DNA of 64,000 bases from Ipomoea triloba (Eukaryota > Streptophyta > Magnoliopsida > Solanales > Convolvulaceae), in NCBI RefSeq assembly GCF_003576645.1, contig NC_044922.1, forward strand, positions 24,231,385 through 24,295,384, in the 5' to 3' direction. This document shows positions 1 through 13,200 of the stretch, piece by piece. Positions within the stretch are counted from its first letter, which is position 1. Every line of letters starts with the position of its first letter. The notes below the pieces were generated by a model. The model saw only the letters and a list, made by a program, of their open reading frames with translations. It had not been told where the DNA came from and made no database searches. Made by a program: the position numbers and the translations under genes.

Positions 1-250
1 AATCAAAACACTCAATGAAATGCAGCGCCTCCGATACTTACAGATCTGTGGTCGCATTTCAACGCGAGCTTCGTGACCGAATTGAATCGCGAAAAAAAAT
101 TGAAGGAACCGCGGTGGCGAGCTCTATCTGAGCGCGCAGCAAGAGACGGTGTCGGATCTGTCCTTCAATCTGGAGCCACCGACGGCACACGAGGGAGCAC
201 TGCTTATGGTCGCCGGAGTTAAGAGACTGAAAAATGATAGATTTTTCAGT
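1..250 (-). pseudogene. F-box gene fragment, SKIP2/VFB-like
   Basis: Read on the minus strand, about 250 to 90 encodes an F-box with the SKIP2/VIER-F-box hallmark IFQSLNSGDHKQCSLVCRRW followed by LQIEGQIRHRLLL. After the residues VPSIFF the frame breaks within a run of T (plus-strand A run near 92-99). The next family block (SVTKLALKCDHRSVSIGG) continues in another frame down to about position 20, where it meets a stop. In this family the F-box recruits a substrate-binding LRR region to an SCF ubiquitin ligase. No LRRs are visible because the window ends here. The residues upstream of the F-box do not resemble the family. The frameshift and stop argue for a decayed copy, though a sequencing indel in the homopolymer is possible. 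Confidence 0.75.
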
Positions 251-499
251 GCCCTGCATCGGCATAACCATAGCAGTAGAGTCAATTTTTTTCTGGTGGC
301 TGTGATGTTGAGCTCCGGCGGCTGTGGAAGCAAATTGGGCCATCCACAGCAGACCATAAGAAAATTGGGAAGAAAGAAAAACATTGGGCATCCTATTTTT
401 TGTTGTTTTGCTCAACTCCCTAACCAGGTCATCAACCAAGTCAGCCAGGTCAGCAATTAATGCCAAGTAATAAGCCATGTTAGTGGACAACCGGAAAGA

Positions 500-1980
500 A
501 GGCGTGGAAACCGGCTAGCAGGTGAATTTGGAGGGATTTGTACTGTTTAGTGACGTAATTGCACTTTTTTTGGTTTAGTGGCCTGATTGCACTTTCGCGT
601 TACGTTCCGTGGCCAATTTGACCCTTATTCCAATGGAATGCAACCCTAGAGATAAGATATATAACATCAATCCTCAATGTTCAAGTCAAATTGTTCCGTA
701 TGACTCATAAATCTTGAATGCATTTTTTGAGGTTTTTTAATTTAGAAGAGATTATGATTAATTAACACAGGAATTAGTTATTAATACTATTGAGAAAAAT
801 ATTAACTTAAATTAAGAGGTCTCACTATCTTAAGCATATGCCTTATTTTGCACATTTATTTATTATGGTCAATGAAGTCACAAGGTGATTCATAAATTCA
901 AGTACCCTTTATTCAGTGGATTTTTTTTTTTGAAAATTTTCATTGGATGATTTCTTTAACTTTGTCTTAAATTCTTCTTGCTTGCCTTGTTGTTGATTAG
1001 TATTTTGTTTTATTTTAATTGATTCATCATCATATATTTAGACTAAATAATAAAATCATAGTTAGTACTAATTTACATTATTCTAACACATAATGTACGT
1101 TATTCTAATTTATAAAGTTTAGTGACGCCGTTTTGGTAGAATAACTTATAAAGTTTAGTGACGCCGATTTGGACCATGATAAACGACGATGATCCACACA
1201 ATACTTGCCTTGTTGTAGATTAGTATTTTGTTTTATTTTAATTGATTCATCATTATATATTTAGGCTAGATAATAAAATCATAGTTAGTATTAATTTACA
1301 TTATTCTAACACATACTAATTTACATTATTCTAACACATACTAACACCATAATTTACATTATTCTAACACATACTAATTTACATTATTCTAACACATACT
1401 AACACATAATGTACGTTATTTTATAATGTACGTTATTTTATATTCAGCGTATAAAATTCAGATGTTCCACCATAATCTTCTGGTCCAAAATGTAAGTTCC
1501 AAAAAATGTTTTTGTTCTGGTCCAAAATGTAAGTTCCAAAAAATGTTTTGTTCTGGTCCAAAATGTAAGGTCCAAAAAATGTTTTGTTCTTATCCAAAAT
1601 GTAAGGTGGAGCCTTGCCTGACAAAGGAGAAAAATATACAACAACCACAAGAGGAAAAACACTAAATAAAATCAAACAATAGGTTATTAAGATCAATCAA
1701 TATTATTGATGTCACACACCAAAATGTCAGAGTTACACAACCCCTATTCTTCACTACTGCCACTATTACTACTAGTGATCGTATTGCATTAACACTTAGT
1801 ACCCTTACATTAAAAGGTGAAGGGCATTACTTGATCAAAACATACTTAGGCCAAGACATATAATACTTGGACTGCATTCTATAGTGCCCCAAATACCAAA
1901 ACCCAGGGGCAGAAAACAAGAAAAAAAAAAATATTATTAGTATACTAAAACACAGAGACCATTGAATTGAAGCTCCAAAA
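500..1980. repeat. AT-rich intergenic with two tandem-repeat patches
   Basis: No coding signal seen. About 985-1120 and 1205-1445 are imperfect copies of one another, sharing a block that starts ttagtattttgttttatttt. The second copy contains short tandem copies of a unit containing tttacattattctaacaca. At about 1482-1605 there are three to four copies of a 36-37 bp unit (ggtccaaaatgtaag, then ttccaaaaaatgttttgttct or a close variant). Reading frames across this array only reflect the repeat. Confidence 0.6.
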
Positions 1981-1982
1981 CT

Positions 1983-3378
1983 TCAAGCCTTCTCTTCAAT
2001 CAAAGAAGATAAACCAGTCATTTTCTTCCCTCCATTCACTTTAGTCTCCTGTGCTTCACCTACACCCATCTCCTTATCATCATCTTCACCATAAGGTTTG
2101 GACTTGGAAGTTCCCTCTCCAAACATCAGCACCTCAAACTCACTGCAACTCTCATCATCTTCCTTCCTACTACTCGGCTTCGGCTTTCCCACTTTCAAGT
2201 TAGCTTCACACAAACACACACTCTCCTCCTCCACCTTCAAACAAGTCTCTGCCTTTGAAGATGTCAAGTCAATTCTAGTGTAGGGAGAGAACCATTTGGC
2301 CTTGACATACTCAGCTTGTCTCCATGGTGGAACAGGCATACCTTTCTTCTTCAAACTTTGCTTAGCTGCCTCAGATACTATAGAAATGATCTTTTGCAGG
2401 CGATCGCATTTGCCCACAAAAATATTGGGCAATGCTTGAAGAACTGACTTGTAAGTTTTTGTGGACCTAGCTATTTCAAACTCTGATCTGAACTCTATGT
2501 CGATTACCAATCGTTCTCCTTGAATTACCACATCAATGTATTCATAATCACCTGCAAATTCAATTCATATCTTCACAGCCGTACATTTTAATAAACAGAT
2601 ATATCTATAGAGTAGTGTATTTTAATAAAGCATGCCTGCCTAACACAATCAATTCCCAAAAAATCCAATTTCAGTGTTAAGAGGGTAAAAATTACCAGCA
2701 GGTATACAAGCAGATTTCTCCCATTTAGATTGACAGATAGAAGCATCGTATCCAAGAGCTATGAGGCCATCCACTATGATCTTCCGGCAGACATGATCCT
2801 TTCGCTTGCAAATCTTCTTCTTCTCAATGATCTTAGTTGTGTCTGCCAAGAGGTTTCTCTCTGATACAATCACACAAGCCACCAAACTCTGCTGCATAAA
2901 AAGAAATGTTTTCAGTAACATTTAGTGATAAGCAGGGGTCTTAAACTGATTCACAAGCGCAGAATACTATATTCATGTAAATTACTTTCAGAATTTCACA
3001 TGCATCCGCAGAGGAGGAGTTATTGCTCGATTCACCGAAGCAATTGCATGAATCGGCAGCATCTTCCTCAGAGTCCGTACAGTTTTTGTTGAGGCAATAG
3101 CATCGGTTCCGACTGCATCGATGCTTCTCCTCACTTTCCTCGATGAAATTCTGAACCATCTTAGCCAAGCAAACGGAGCTGGGCTCGAACTCATCCGAGG
3201 CATCTTTGTTGCAGCTCGGCTCCTCACAACCGGCCGGCTTCTCCCCCGACAGAGTCCTCAGAAGAGCAGGAAATTGCCTCTCGAAAAGCCGCTTGAACCG
3301 CGACTTAGCCACAGGCTTAACCGGTTCATATCCAGACGGTTCTTTAGGTGAGGTGAAATCTATAGGCTGAATCCTCAT
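1983..3378 (-). CDS. DUF506 / PDDEXK_6 family protein
   Basis: Three-exon gene on the minus strand: exons 3378-2986, 2891-2696 and 2551-1983, giving 385 aa. All four splice sites are GT-AG and the phases agree (the second junction splits a Gly codon). The N-terminal exon holds a basic segment (KSRFKRLFERQFPALL) and a Ser/Asp/Cys-rich low-complexity stretch. Exons 2 and 3 hold the family core: GYDASICQSKW, DYEYIDVVIQGERLVIDIEF, FEIARSTKTYKSVLQALP and PVPPWRQAEYVKAKWFSPY. The C-terminus is acidic and Lys-rich. Family knowledge: PF04720 is a plant family with a PD-(D/E)XK nuclease-like fold. Some Arabidopsis members (RXR group) repress root-hair elongation and respond to phosphate, but biochemical activity is unproven. 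The start is the first in-frame ATG, giving a normal-length N-terminus. The gene appears intact. Confidence 0.93.
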
Positions 3379-3379
3379 G

Positions 3380-4380
3380 GAACCACCGATGCAAAATCAC
3401 TTGTGATATTTCACTCCCTCCACTCCATCGGAGCCGAAGCTTAGTCAAATTACCCCCAAATATTTACTTCTACCTAATTTCTATTCTAGAGCAAGAAATT
3501 ATTAATAAATTAAAAGATGTTTGAAGACACAGAAACAAGCAGTTGTATATCTATGATCTCCGAACGTCCAAAATTGGAGAGGGTTGGGCGGAAAGCAAAT
3601 ATACCTTTATCTTTCGGAATACCGGTGTTCTAAGGTAGGAATAACTTGGAGTCTGAGTTGAGAGGAAACAGTCGTCCTTTGTTTAGGGTTTAGAAAGAAG
3701 ACGCGACTAGAAGCAAGGAGTTCGCCGATTTCGGTACGATGGTCGGCACTCCAGCGCTAGAAAGCACGATCCTTCGACGGAGTATCCATATCTCCGGCGA
3801 CAGAATCGATTTGCCGATTAAGGAATATCGACTCCTCACCTACTTTCAGATAGAGAATTGGTAAACGAATAATATCTGAACAGTGAGAGAGAGAGATGGA
3901 GAGAGAGAGAGTTTTAGCGGTGGTTGAACGGTTGTTATGAGAACCAGACGGCAAAGCGAACCAGGAAATGATCGTCCAGATTTGATAATTTAAAGATAGG
4001 AAAATGAGGGAGGAAAATTAATAATAATAATAATAATAATAATAAATGGCGACTTGGAGGAGCGGCGACACGTTAGCGGATGTGACCTGAAGAGGGGCAC
4101 GTGTCGGCTTGTGAGCTGCGTTGTTGTGGAGATCGCACGTAGACGACGCCACGTGCTGGGAGGACGGATGAAATATTGAAATGCCGAAAATAGGCTTGGT
4201 GTTTGTGCCTCCTGGCAGCTCCTGCACACACCACACACCACACTGCAGTTTGCTGGTTGCCCAAAGTCCTAGGTTGTCGACAGGCCTTTTTCCAAAAATT
4301 TCTCTGCTCACTCAGGTGAGATTTTGGATAATTCTTTTTGAAGATTAAATCAAGTCCCAAGGGGAAGAAGATAGACAACC
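3380..4380. promoter_or_regulatory. Upstream region of the DUF506 gene with microsatellites
   Basis: This segment lies upstream of the minus-strand DUF506 start. It contains a GA-rich (CT on the coding strand) tract at about 3884-3920, typical of plant 5' leaders, and a (TAA)n microsatellite at about 4018-4046. I see no protein-coding exon. The exact transcription start and any leader intron cannot be fixed by eye. Confidence 0.45.
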
Positions 4381-4384
4381 GCAA

Positions 4385-4580
4385 ATTATTCTGTGGAACC
4401 TGGTCCATCTTGTAAGGTAAATTTAGGTTCAAAATCATCATTTACATATTAAATGTTTACATTTTATATATTGAATGTTTATCGTTAAATGTTTACAATT
4501 TATATATTAAATGTTCACTATTCATATACTAAATGGATATTGGTCAACCTTGCAAGGTGGACTCGGGTCCATGGTATAAC
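4385..4580. repeat. Short palindrome-ended repeat (foldback family A)
   Basis: Both ends carry a version of the palindromic motif built on ACCTTGCAAGGT (4400-4425 as cttgtaaggt, 4546-4558 as ccttgcaaggtgg) flanked by ggtcc/ggtcca. The middle is made of ttaaatgttta-like AT repeats. The same ends bound a longer element at 37966-38407, so this is a diverged or deleted family member. Confidence 0.5.
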
Positions 4581-4767
4581 TATTGGTAGACAACCACTCC
4601 AAACAACCCGTCATAGAACTAGATTGCCTAGCTAACGTATGAATAACCTGATTCACTTATTATTTAACAAAAGTAATAAATACACGAGAGAAATCACTCA
4701 ATAATTGTAGCGAAATGTTATTTTCTAAGAAGGGTTCAACTTCTACTTTCTAGCAATAAGGTGTGTG

Positions 4768-6388
<1,621 letters not shown>

Positions 6389-6449
<61 letters not shown>

Positions 6450-6459
6450 TATATATATA
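6389..6459. repeat. (TA)n microsatellite
   Basis: Near-perfect TA dinucleotide run with a small acaca interruption. It directly abuts the left end of the TIR element that follows. Confidence 0.9.
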
Positions 6460-6879
6460 GGATTATATGAGATCACTTGTTTAGGTAAGATCGTGAGATG
6501 AGATCTTGTGCATCCATGTAATAATTTAATGGTATAGATTGAGTTAAAATTCTAAGTTGAAGTGTGTGTGAACGGTGATAAAATGTGTGCAAACGGTGAT
6601 TAAGTGTGTGTGAACAGTGATTAAATGTGTGCGAACGGAGTATGTGTATCAAACAATCTAGACCATTAAAATTTTTTAGATTGATATACAAGATTTGATC
6701 TCAAAATATATTAATGGTATAGATTGATAAGATTCCAAGTTGAAGTGTGTGCGAACGGTGATTAAATGTGTGCGAACGGAGTGTGTGTGTCAATCAATCT
6801 TGACCATTAAAAAATATTACATGGATGCACAAGATCTAATCTCACGATCTTACCTAAACAAGTGATCTCATTGGAATCC
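6460..6879. mobile_element. MITE-like TIR element in a TA microsatellite
   Basis: The left end (6460-6527) and the reverse complement of the right end (6811-6879) match over about 65 bp: ggatt, then tgagatcacttgtttaggta, then agatcttgtgcatccatgta. The interior holds two copies of a block beginning taatggtatagattga and ending gaccattaaa. That block contains short tandem units of the type gtgtgcgaacggtgattaa. There is no coding capacity. Both flanks are TA repeats, so a target duplication cannot be defined, but insertion into (TA)n is the obvious reading. Confidence 0.8.
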
Positions 6880-6883
6880 TATC

Positions 6884-6884
<1 letters not shown>

Positions 6885-6920
<36 letters not shown>

Positions 6921-7520
6921 GAAAAGAGGTGCCTAAGTAAAAAATTGGTTAAAATTGAAATATAAGTCGTTGATATGTCCAGATCAATCGTTCTTTCAAA
7001 AAAAAATTTGCACTTGTAATAATCCTTGTACACATGAAGAACAAAACTTGTGCACTTGAAGAACAAAATTTATGCATCTGAAGAACAAAACTTATTCAAC
7101 TGAAGAACAAAACTTGTGCACATAAAGAGCAAAACTTGTGTACCTTAAGAACAAACCTTGTGCACTTAAAGAACAAAACTTATGCACATGAATTACAAAA
7201 CTTGTGTACTTGAATAACTTTATGTACCTGAAGAACAAATAAAATGTTTGCACCTGAAGAACAAAACTTATGCAATTTAATTTTTTTTTTTTTAAAAAAA
7301 AAACCAAAATGCCACCATATTTTTTAAAACTTAGATCACTCTATGCACTTGTAGTATAACATTTGTGCACTTGAAGAACAAAACATATTTATCATAATAA
7401 CAAAATTTGTGCACCTGAATAACAAAACTTATGCACATGAAGAACAAAACTTATACACCTGAAGAACAAAACTTATGCACCTGAAGAATAAAACTTGTGC
7501 ACCTAAAGAACAAAACTTGT
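6885..7520. repeat. Minisatellite-bearing repeat, split by the retrotransposon
   Basis: After a second (TA)n tract (about 6886-6915) the sequence starts gggtgaaaagaggtgcc. It then runs from about 7010 to 7520 as some twenty degenerate copies of a 20-22 bp unit (cttgaagaacaaaacttgtg-like). The Tat retrotransposon is inserted in this array, which resumes briefly at 21645 (cttgtgtagttgtaag). The start gggtgaaa resembles that of the element at 36027. Confidence 0.6.
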
Positions 7521-8339
7521 TGATGGGTAAATACGCACAAAGGACTGACCCGTATAGCCACTCCGACAAGAAGTCACCCGACCAGTCCGTCATAGCCATC
7601 AACCCGACCGGAATAAATCACTTGTGATCAACCGTACCGCCCGTATCGATAGGCCTTGTGACAAAAATGCTCTCGGATCACCCTTGGAGTCGCCCCGACG
7701 GAAACACACCCGACCGGTCTACCGTAGGATGACCGGTCTACGGTAGTATGACCGGTCGGTCAACAAGCTGACGCAACCTTCAAGCTGAAACCTTATCTTA
7801 CACAACAAGTAAAGCAGTCCAACTTGCGCCTGCAGGCCGGCGATTGACAACTTGCGGCTCTACAACCTCGACCAGTCAACCTACGCGTAGCCTGCAGAGT
7901 GACCGCCTGACCAAGCCAACAAGAAGACGCCACGTCAAGCCACTTGCAGTTGGTGCATTAAATGCGTAGACCGACTTGATTTAGTATAAATAGGAGGGGT
8001 CTCCCCCTCACTTATAATCTCCATCTGATTGTAACCACTACTACGCACTACTTGTAATCTCACCCTACAACATCAATCTATATCACGGTCTACACCCCGT
8101 GTAACCGTTCGCTCGTAATTCCCGCTCTGTAATTGCAACCTGACCACCCTACAATAGCAGCCTGCGCTATACCAAGCGGCCCGCTCGTAATCACTTACCG
8201 ATCGGGATATTACTCAGCCTCGGACTGCCCGGTCGCCCTACGGTAGACCTACCGGCTGACCTACGAGCGCTCTCCCACTTATTCACAAACATTCGTATTC
8301 GTAGTGTAATCGTAACCCCCGGTTCCATTTACGCTATCA
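7521..8339 (+). repeat. 5' LTR of the Tat element
   Basis: 819 bp, TG...CA. It is rich in gaccggtc and ggtctaccgtag-type palindromic words around 7715-7765. A TATA box lies in its second half. It matches the 3' LTR with about seven substitutions. Confidence 0.95.
7985..7992 (+). promoter_or_regulatory. TATA box of the 5' LTR
   Basis: TATAAATA within agtataaataggagggg. Sense transcription of gag-pol would start roughly 30 bp downstream, near 8015-8025, which defines the U3/R boundary region. The same eight bases occur in the 3' LTR. Confidence 0.75.
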
Positions 8340-8361
8340 TTGGCGCCGTCCGTAGGGACCC
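8340..8361 (+). other. Primer-binding site
   Basis: Immediately after the LTR end comes t then TGGCGCCGTCCGTAGGGACC. The first nine bases match the complement of the 3' end of plant tRNA-Asp (TGGCGCCGT). The remainder matches only partly. Confidence 0.7.
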
Positions 8362-8403
8362 GAGCAAGACACTCTGTCTGTCCCGTTAACTTTTTCACCT
8401 TGC

Positions 8404-10261
8404 TTGTTTAAGATGGCCACCAGCAGGAGGAGTCGGAGTCAGGGCTACGTGCAGAGGGAAGGCTCAAACCGTCAGGTTGGACACCACCCCGACAATGTGG
8501 CCGAAACACTCCCCGAGGATGATCTACGTCGACAGTTGGACCGTTCGAGGGGCTTGATGAACGAGCTCACCTCCAACCACGCAAGACATGATGCACGAAC
8601 CACCCAATCAGTCGGTCAGAATCCGGACCAGCCAGCTGGAAACACAAATTTCCACCCCGCCATTTCACTACCGACGAATGGCGCAACCAACCCAAATCTT
8701 CATATACCGATCGCGTACGCTATGCTACCCCCAACTGGTCAGATGCCGCAACCAACACTAGGAGCGCTTGGAGGGAACCCCGCTCAAGGAACACCACCGC
8801 AAGGATTTGCTCAACTGTATCAACCGTGGCCTGGGACTCCCGGGTACTATGTCATGACGCCAACTCCTCAAGTGATGGTGACCCCTCAAATTCCTGTTGT
8901 AGAACAGCAGCAACCGGTAGCTCAACCTTCCCAAAGGCAGTCGCAACTGCCACCCCGAGATCGTGATCCAGAAGAGATTCAGTCAGCGGATCGATCGCGA
9001 AGACTCGACCAAGAAGAACATCAAAATCATAGTCAACCTGATGCTGCTCAACGTAGGAGTGCCTTCGATCGCATTCGGAAGAGTGCTAGATCTCGATTGG
9101 GGGCTCAAGATGACCATGACCGACCGAGGCAAAGACCACGGAGGACTGAAGAAACGGAGAGAAGCAGCACTGGGAGCGCGTCGCGATCCAGAGGGGAAGA
9201 TAGGACAGGACGACTGGCTAGTCGGGTGGGTGACCGACCGGACAGGAGAGAACGACGTCCAAGCAGGGAGGATAGTCCCCGTCGTCAGTTGGCCAGGATG
9301 CAAGAGAGAATCGACCACTTACAACGTGAACTTCGTGAAAAGAACGGCATAGATAAAGAGCCGCCCAGTCCACTAATCGCCACACCCTTCACCGACGATG
9401 TCATGAGCACGCATTACTCCCAAGATCTTAGGATCCCGATGATGCGGACCTATATCGGTCGGTCCGACCCTCAAGAACACATCGACATGTACTATGGCAA
9501 CATGTTGATGTTGGGAGTGAATGATGCAGTCATATGCAGAGCTTTCTTCGCCACTTTGGCAGGCAAAGCGGCCGAGTGGTTCAGAAAGTTGGAACCTCGG
9601 TCGATTGGAAACTTCAGCCAGCTAGCTGACAAGTTCGTGAGGCGGTTCGCGGTCAGCAGATCGAAAAAGAAGCCTTACACCTATCTGAATGGAGTCAAGC
9701 AGGACCCGGGGGAGACCTTGTCTGCTTTCTTGCACAAATGGGATCGTGAGATCGACCAGGTCGAACCAATGGAGGACCAGGCAGCAATCCAAGCTCTCCT
9801 CACGTCGCTCCATTCTGGGCCGCTCTACTACGACCTCGTCGTCCATCCCCCCAAAACTTACGAAGAGGCAATTACCCGGGCCAGGCACCATGCGGANACC
9901 GGTCGGTCGCGATAGAGGTCACGACCCGAGGAGAGATCGACAGTGTTTTAAGCAACGTGGCCGACAGGAGGATGGACCGCGACTCACTCCGTTAACCAAA
10001 CCCCTGGTGGAAGTCTTGCAATATGCCGAGCAATGCAACCTGGTCCATCCACCCGACCCGGTACCCGAAGGACCAGACAAGAACAAATACTGTGCTTTTC
10101 ACAAAACGAAGGGTCATGAGACAGCGGAGTGCATCGCCCTACGTCTGGTTATTGAGCAACTCATTCAAAATGGAGAATTGGAGCAGTTCGTAAAGAGAGA
10201 CGAACGAGACAAAGGAAAGTTCAAAAAGAACGTCTGGAAGAGGAACCCGAAGGAGCAATAG
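8404..10261 (+). pseudogene. gag, frame broken at an n
   Basis: The frame from 8404 runs to a stop at 9913-9915, but an n at 9896 marks a frame change. Downstream coding continues in another frame to the TAG at 10259-10261. The N-terminal third is Gln/Arg-rich and disordered. The retrotransposon gag (capsid) domain lies at residues about 340-495 (markers AEWFRKLEPRSIGNFSQLAD and GETLSAFLHKWDREI). Past the break is a CHHC zinc-knuckle-like motif (CAFHKTKGHETAEC), usual for the Tat lineage. Gag forms the virus-like particle and packages RNA. Whether the break is a true mutation or an uncertain base call cannot be told from one sequence. Confidence 0.88.
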
Positions 10262-13200
10262 AAGGCGCCCGGTCCGCACGGGTCAAGTGACGACAAGGCG
10301 GCCGGGAAGAAGCTAGTTATTCATGTTATCTATGGAGGACCAGAAGGAGGAGACTCTTCTCGCCAAAGAAAGCAATGGGCGAGAAATTTGTACGTCGGGT
10401 CGGTCCACTCGGAACCCCGGGAGAAGAAGAAACGTGTAGAGCCGATATTCTTCACTGACGAAGATCTTCCCATCCACGGGGAAGCCAACAGCGACTCGCT
10501 CGTCATCACAATGGACATCAATGGGACGGACGTCCAGAGAATACTAGTTGACACGGGAAGTTCAGTAAACATTTTGTACTTCGACGTCTTCACCCGATTG
10601 GGTCTGTCGACCGACCAGTTGACCCCCATACGGACCCCGCTGTCTGGTTTCACAGGCGACTCCATAGAGGCAGAAGGAGTGATCAGTCTGAATGTGGAGT
10701 TAGGCGCCCAGCCGAACGTCTTGATGACAACCATGGAGTTCGTGGTGGTCAAGTTGAAGTGTATTCACAATGCAATACTTGGTCGACCCGGCATCTCCCA
10801 AGCAGGCGCTATCATATCAATGAACCACTTGAGCATGAAATTTCACACGCCCAACGGGATTGGAGTGGTTCGAGGAGACCAGCGAGCTGCCCGTCAGTGC
10901 TACGTACAGGCTGTCAAGCAATCCGATCGTGAGGACGCGAGGATTCACACCATATCTCAACAAGTCGACCAAGGAGAAGATAAGGAGAAACCGCAACCTC
11001 AACAAGTCGACCAAGGAGAAGATAAGGAGAAACCGCAACCAGCTTCAGAGAACCAAGGAGAAGATAAGGAGAAACCGCAACCAGCTTCAGAGATCCAAGG
11101 AGAAGATAAGGAGAAACCGCAACCAGCTTCAGAGATGGAGGAGATCATGCTCGACCCTCCGCAACCAGCTTCAGAGATGGAGGAGATCATGCTCGACCCT
11201 AGGCAACCAGCTTCAGAGATGGAGGAGATCATGCTCGACCCTAGCCGGCCGGAGCGAGTTGTCAAGATCGGTCGAAACCTTCCGGTCGGTCTAAGGGAGG
11301 ACATTATCAAAGTTTTACAGAAGTTCAAGAATATCTTCGCTTACATTATCAAAGTTTTACAGAAGTTCAAGAATATCTTCGCTTGGGGACCGGAGGACAT
11401 GCAGAAGTTCAAGAATATCTTCGCTTGGGGACCGGAGGACATGCTTGGTGTCGACCGGTCGGTTATATGTCACCGATTATCCATTCAGCCTGTCGACCGG
11501 TCGGTTATATGTCACCGATTATCCATTCAGCCGGGTTTCAAACCGGTTAAGCAGAAGAAGAGGCATCTATCAAGTGAAAGAAGAGAGTTCGTGAAGAAGG
11601 AGACCGCCACCCTCTTGGCGGTCGGGCACATCCGAGAAGTTCTCTACCCGGAGTGGTTAGCTAACGTAGTCCTTGCACCTAAACCACCTACATGGAGGAT
11701 GTGCGTTGACTACACTGATTTGAACAGAGCCTGTCCAAAGGATCCGTATCCCCTACCAAATCCTGACCAGATGGTTGATGAAACGGCCGGATGTGAGCTG
11801 CTAAGTTTCATGGACGCCTTCAAAGGCTACCATCAAATTTTTATGTGCAAAGAAGATGAAGAGAAGACTGCTTTCATAACCCCTGAAGGAGTATTTTGCT
11901 ACGTGGTGATGGCTTTCGGTCTACGGAACTCTGGAGCCACCTACCAGAGGATGGTGAACAAGTTGTTCAAAGGATTGCTCGGGTCGACAATGGAGGCGTA
12001 TGTGGACGACATGCTCGTCAAGAGCCGATCAAAAGAAACTCATCCTACCGACCTGGCCCGAGCATTCCGGGTGATGGAAACTTTCAACCTGCGTTTGAAC
12101 CCAAGTAAGTGTGCTTTTGCTGTCCAGACGGGAAAATTCTTAGGGTTCATGATGACGGGGCGGGGGATCGAGCCAAACCCCGAGAAAGTTAGAGCGATCA
12201 TGGAGATGCAATCCCCCCGGTCGGTCAAAGACGTTCAACGACTGACCGGTCGACTAGCAGCACTCAGTCGTTTCCTGTCTAAATCAGCTGAGAAATCTCT
12301 ACCTTTCTTTCAAATACTGAAGAAGTCTAATGGGTTCGAATGGACACCAGCATGTCAATCGGCGTTCGACGACCTGAAGGCCTACTTGAGTTCATCACCA
12401 GTTTTGTCCAAGCCGGAGAAAGATGAGACACTCTCTATCTACTTGGCAGTTTCTGACCGGGCGGTCAGTTCAGTGCTCGTACGGGAGGAAACCAAGGGAG
12501 TCCAGAAGCCGATCTATTATGTCAGTAAGGCTCTCCAAGTACCAGAGTTGCGATACACCAAGTTTGAGAAGACCGTATTTGCACTCTGGGTGACCGCCAG
12601 GAAACTTGCAACCTACTTTCAAGCCCACCCGGTTGTAGTTTTGACCGACCAACCACTTGGAACGATTCTCAGAAATCCAACGTCGTCGGGGCGGCTGATC
12701 AAATGGGCCATGATGCTTACCCAGTTTGCGATTGAGTATAAGCCGCGCCCTGCCATCAAAGCTCAAGCGTTGGCGGACTTCATTGTTGAGTGTACCGCGC
12801 GGGACCCGGAGCCCGACCGCCCGACCGCCTTGGAGGAACCATGGTGGGAAGCCTCTACTGACGGGTCATCCAGCAAGAAAGGATGCGGCGGAGGAGTCGT
12901 GCTTACATCTCCTGAAGGTTTCAAAATTTATCAAGCTTTGATCTTTAAGTTCCGACCCACCAACAACGAAGCAGAGTATGAAGCACTCTTAGGCGGAGTA
13001 CGGTTGGCTAGGCAGCAGATGAAGGCCGACCGACTGAGGTTACGGTCGGATTCCCGGTTGGTGATCGGTCAACTATCTGGAACGATCGAAGCGAAGGAGG
13101 AACGCATGATACAATACAAGGACGTTGCCCTGGAGTTGTTACAACAGTTCGACAAGTATGAGTTGATCCAGGTGCCCAGAACGGAGAACACAGACGTTGA

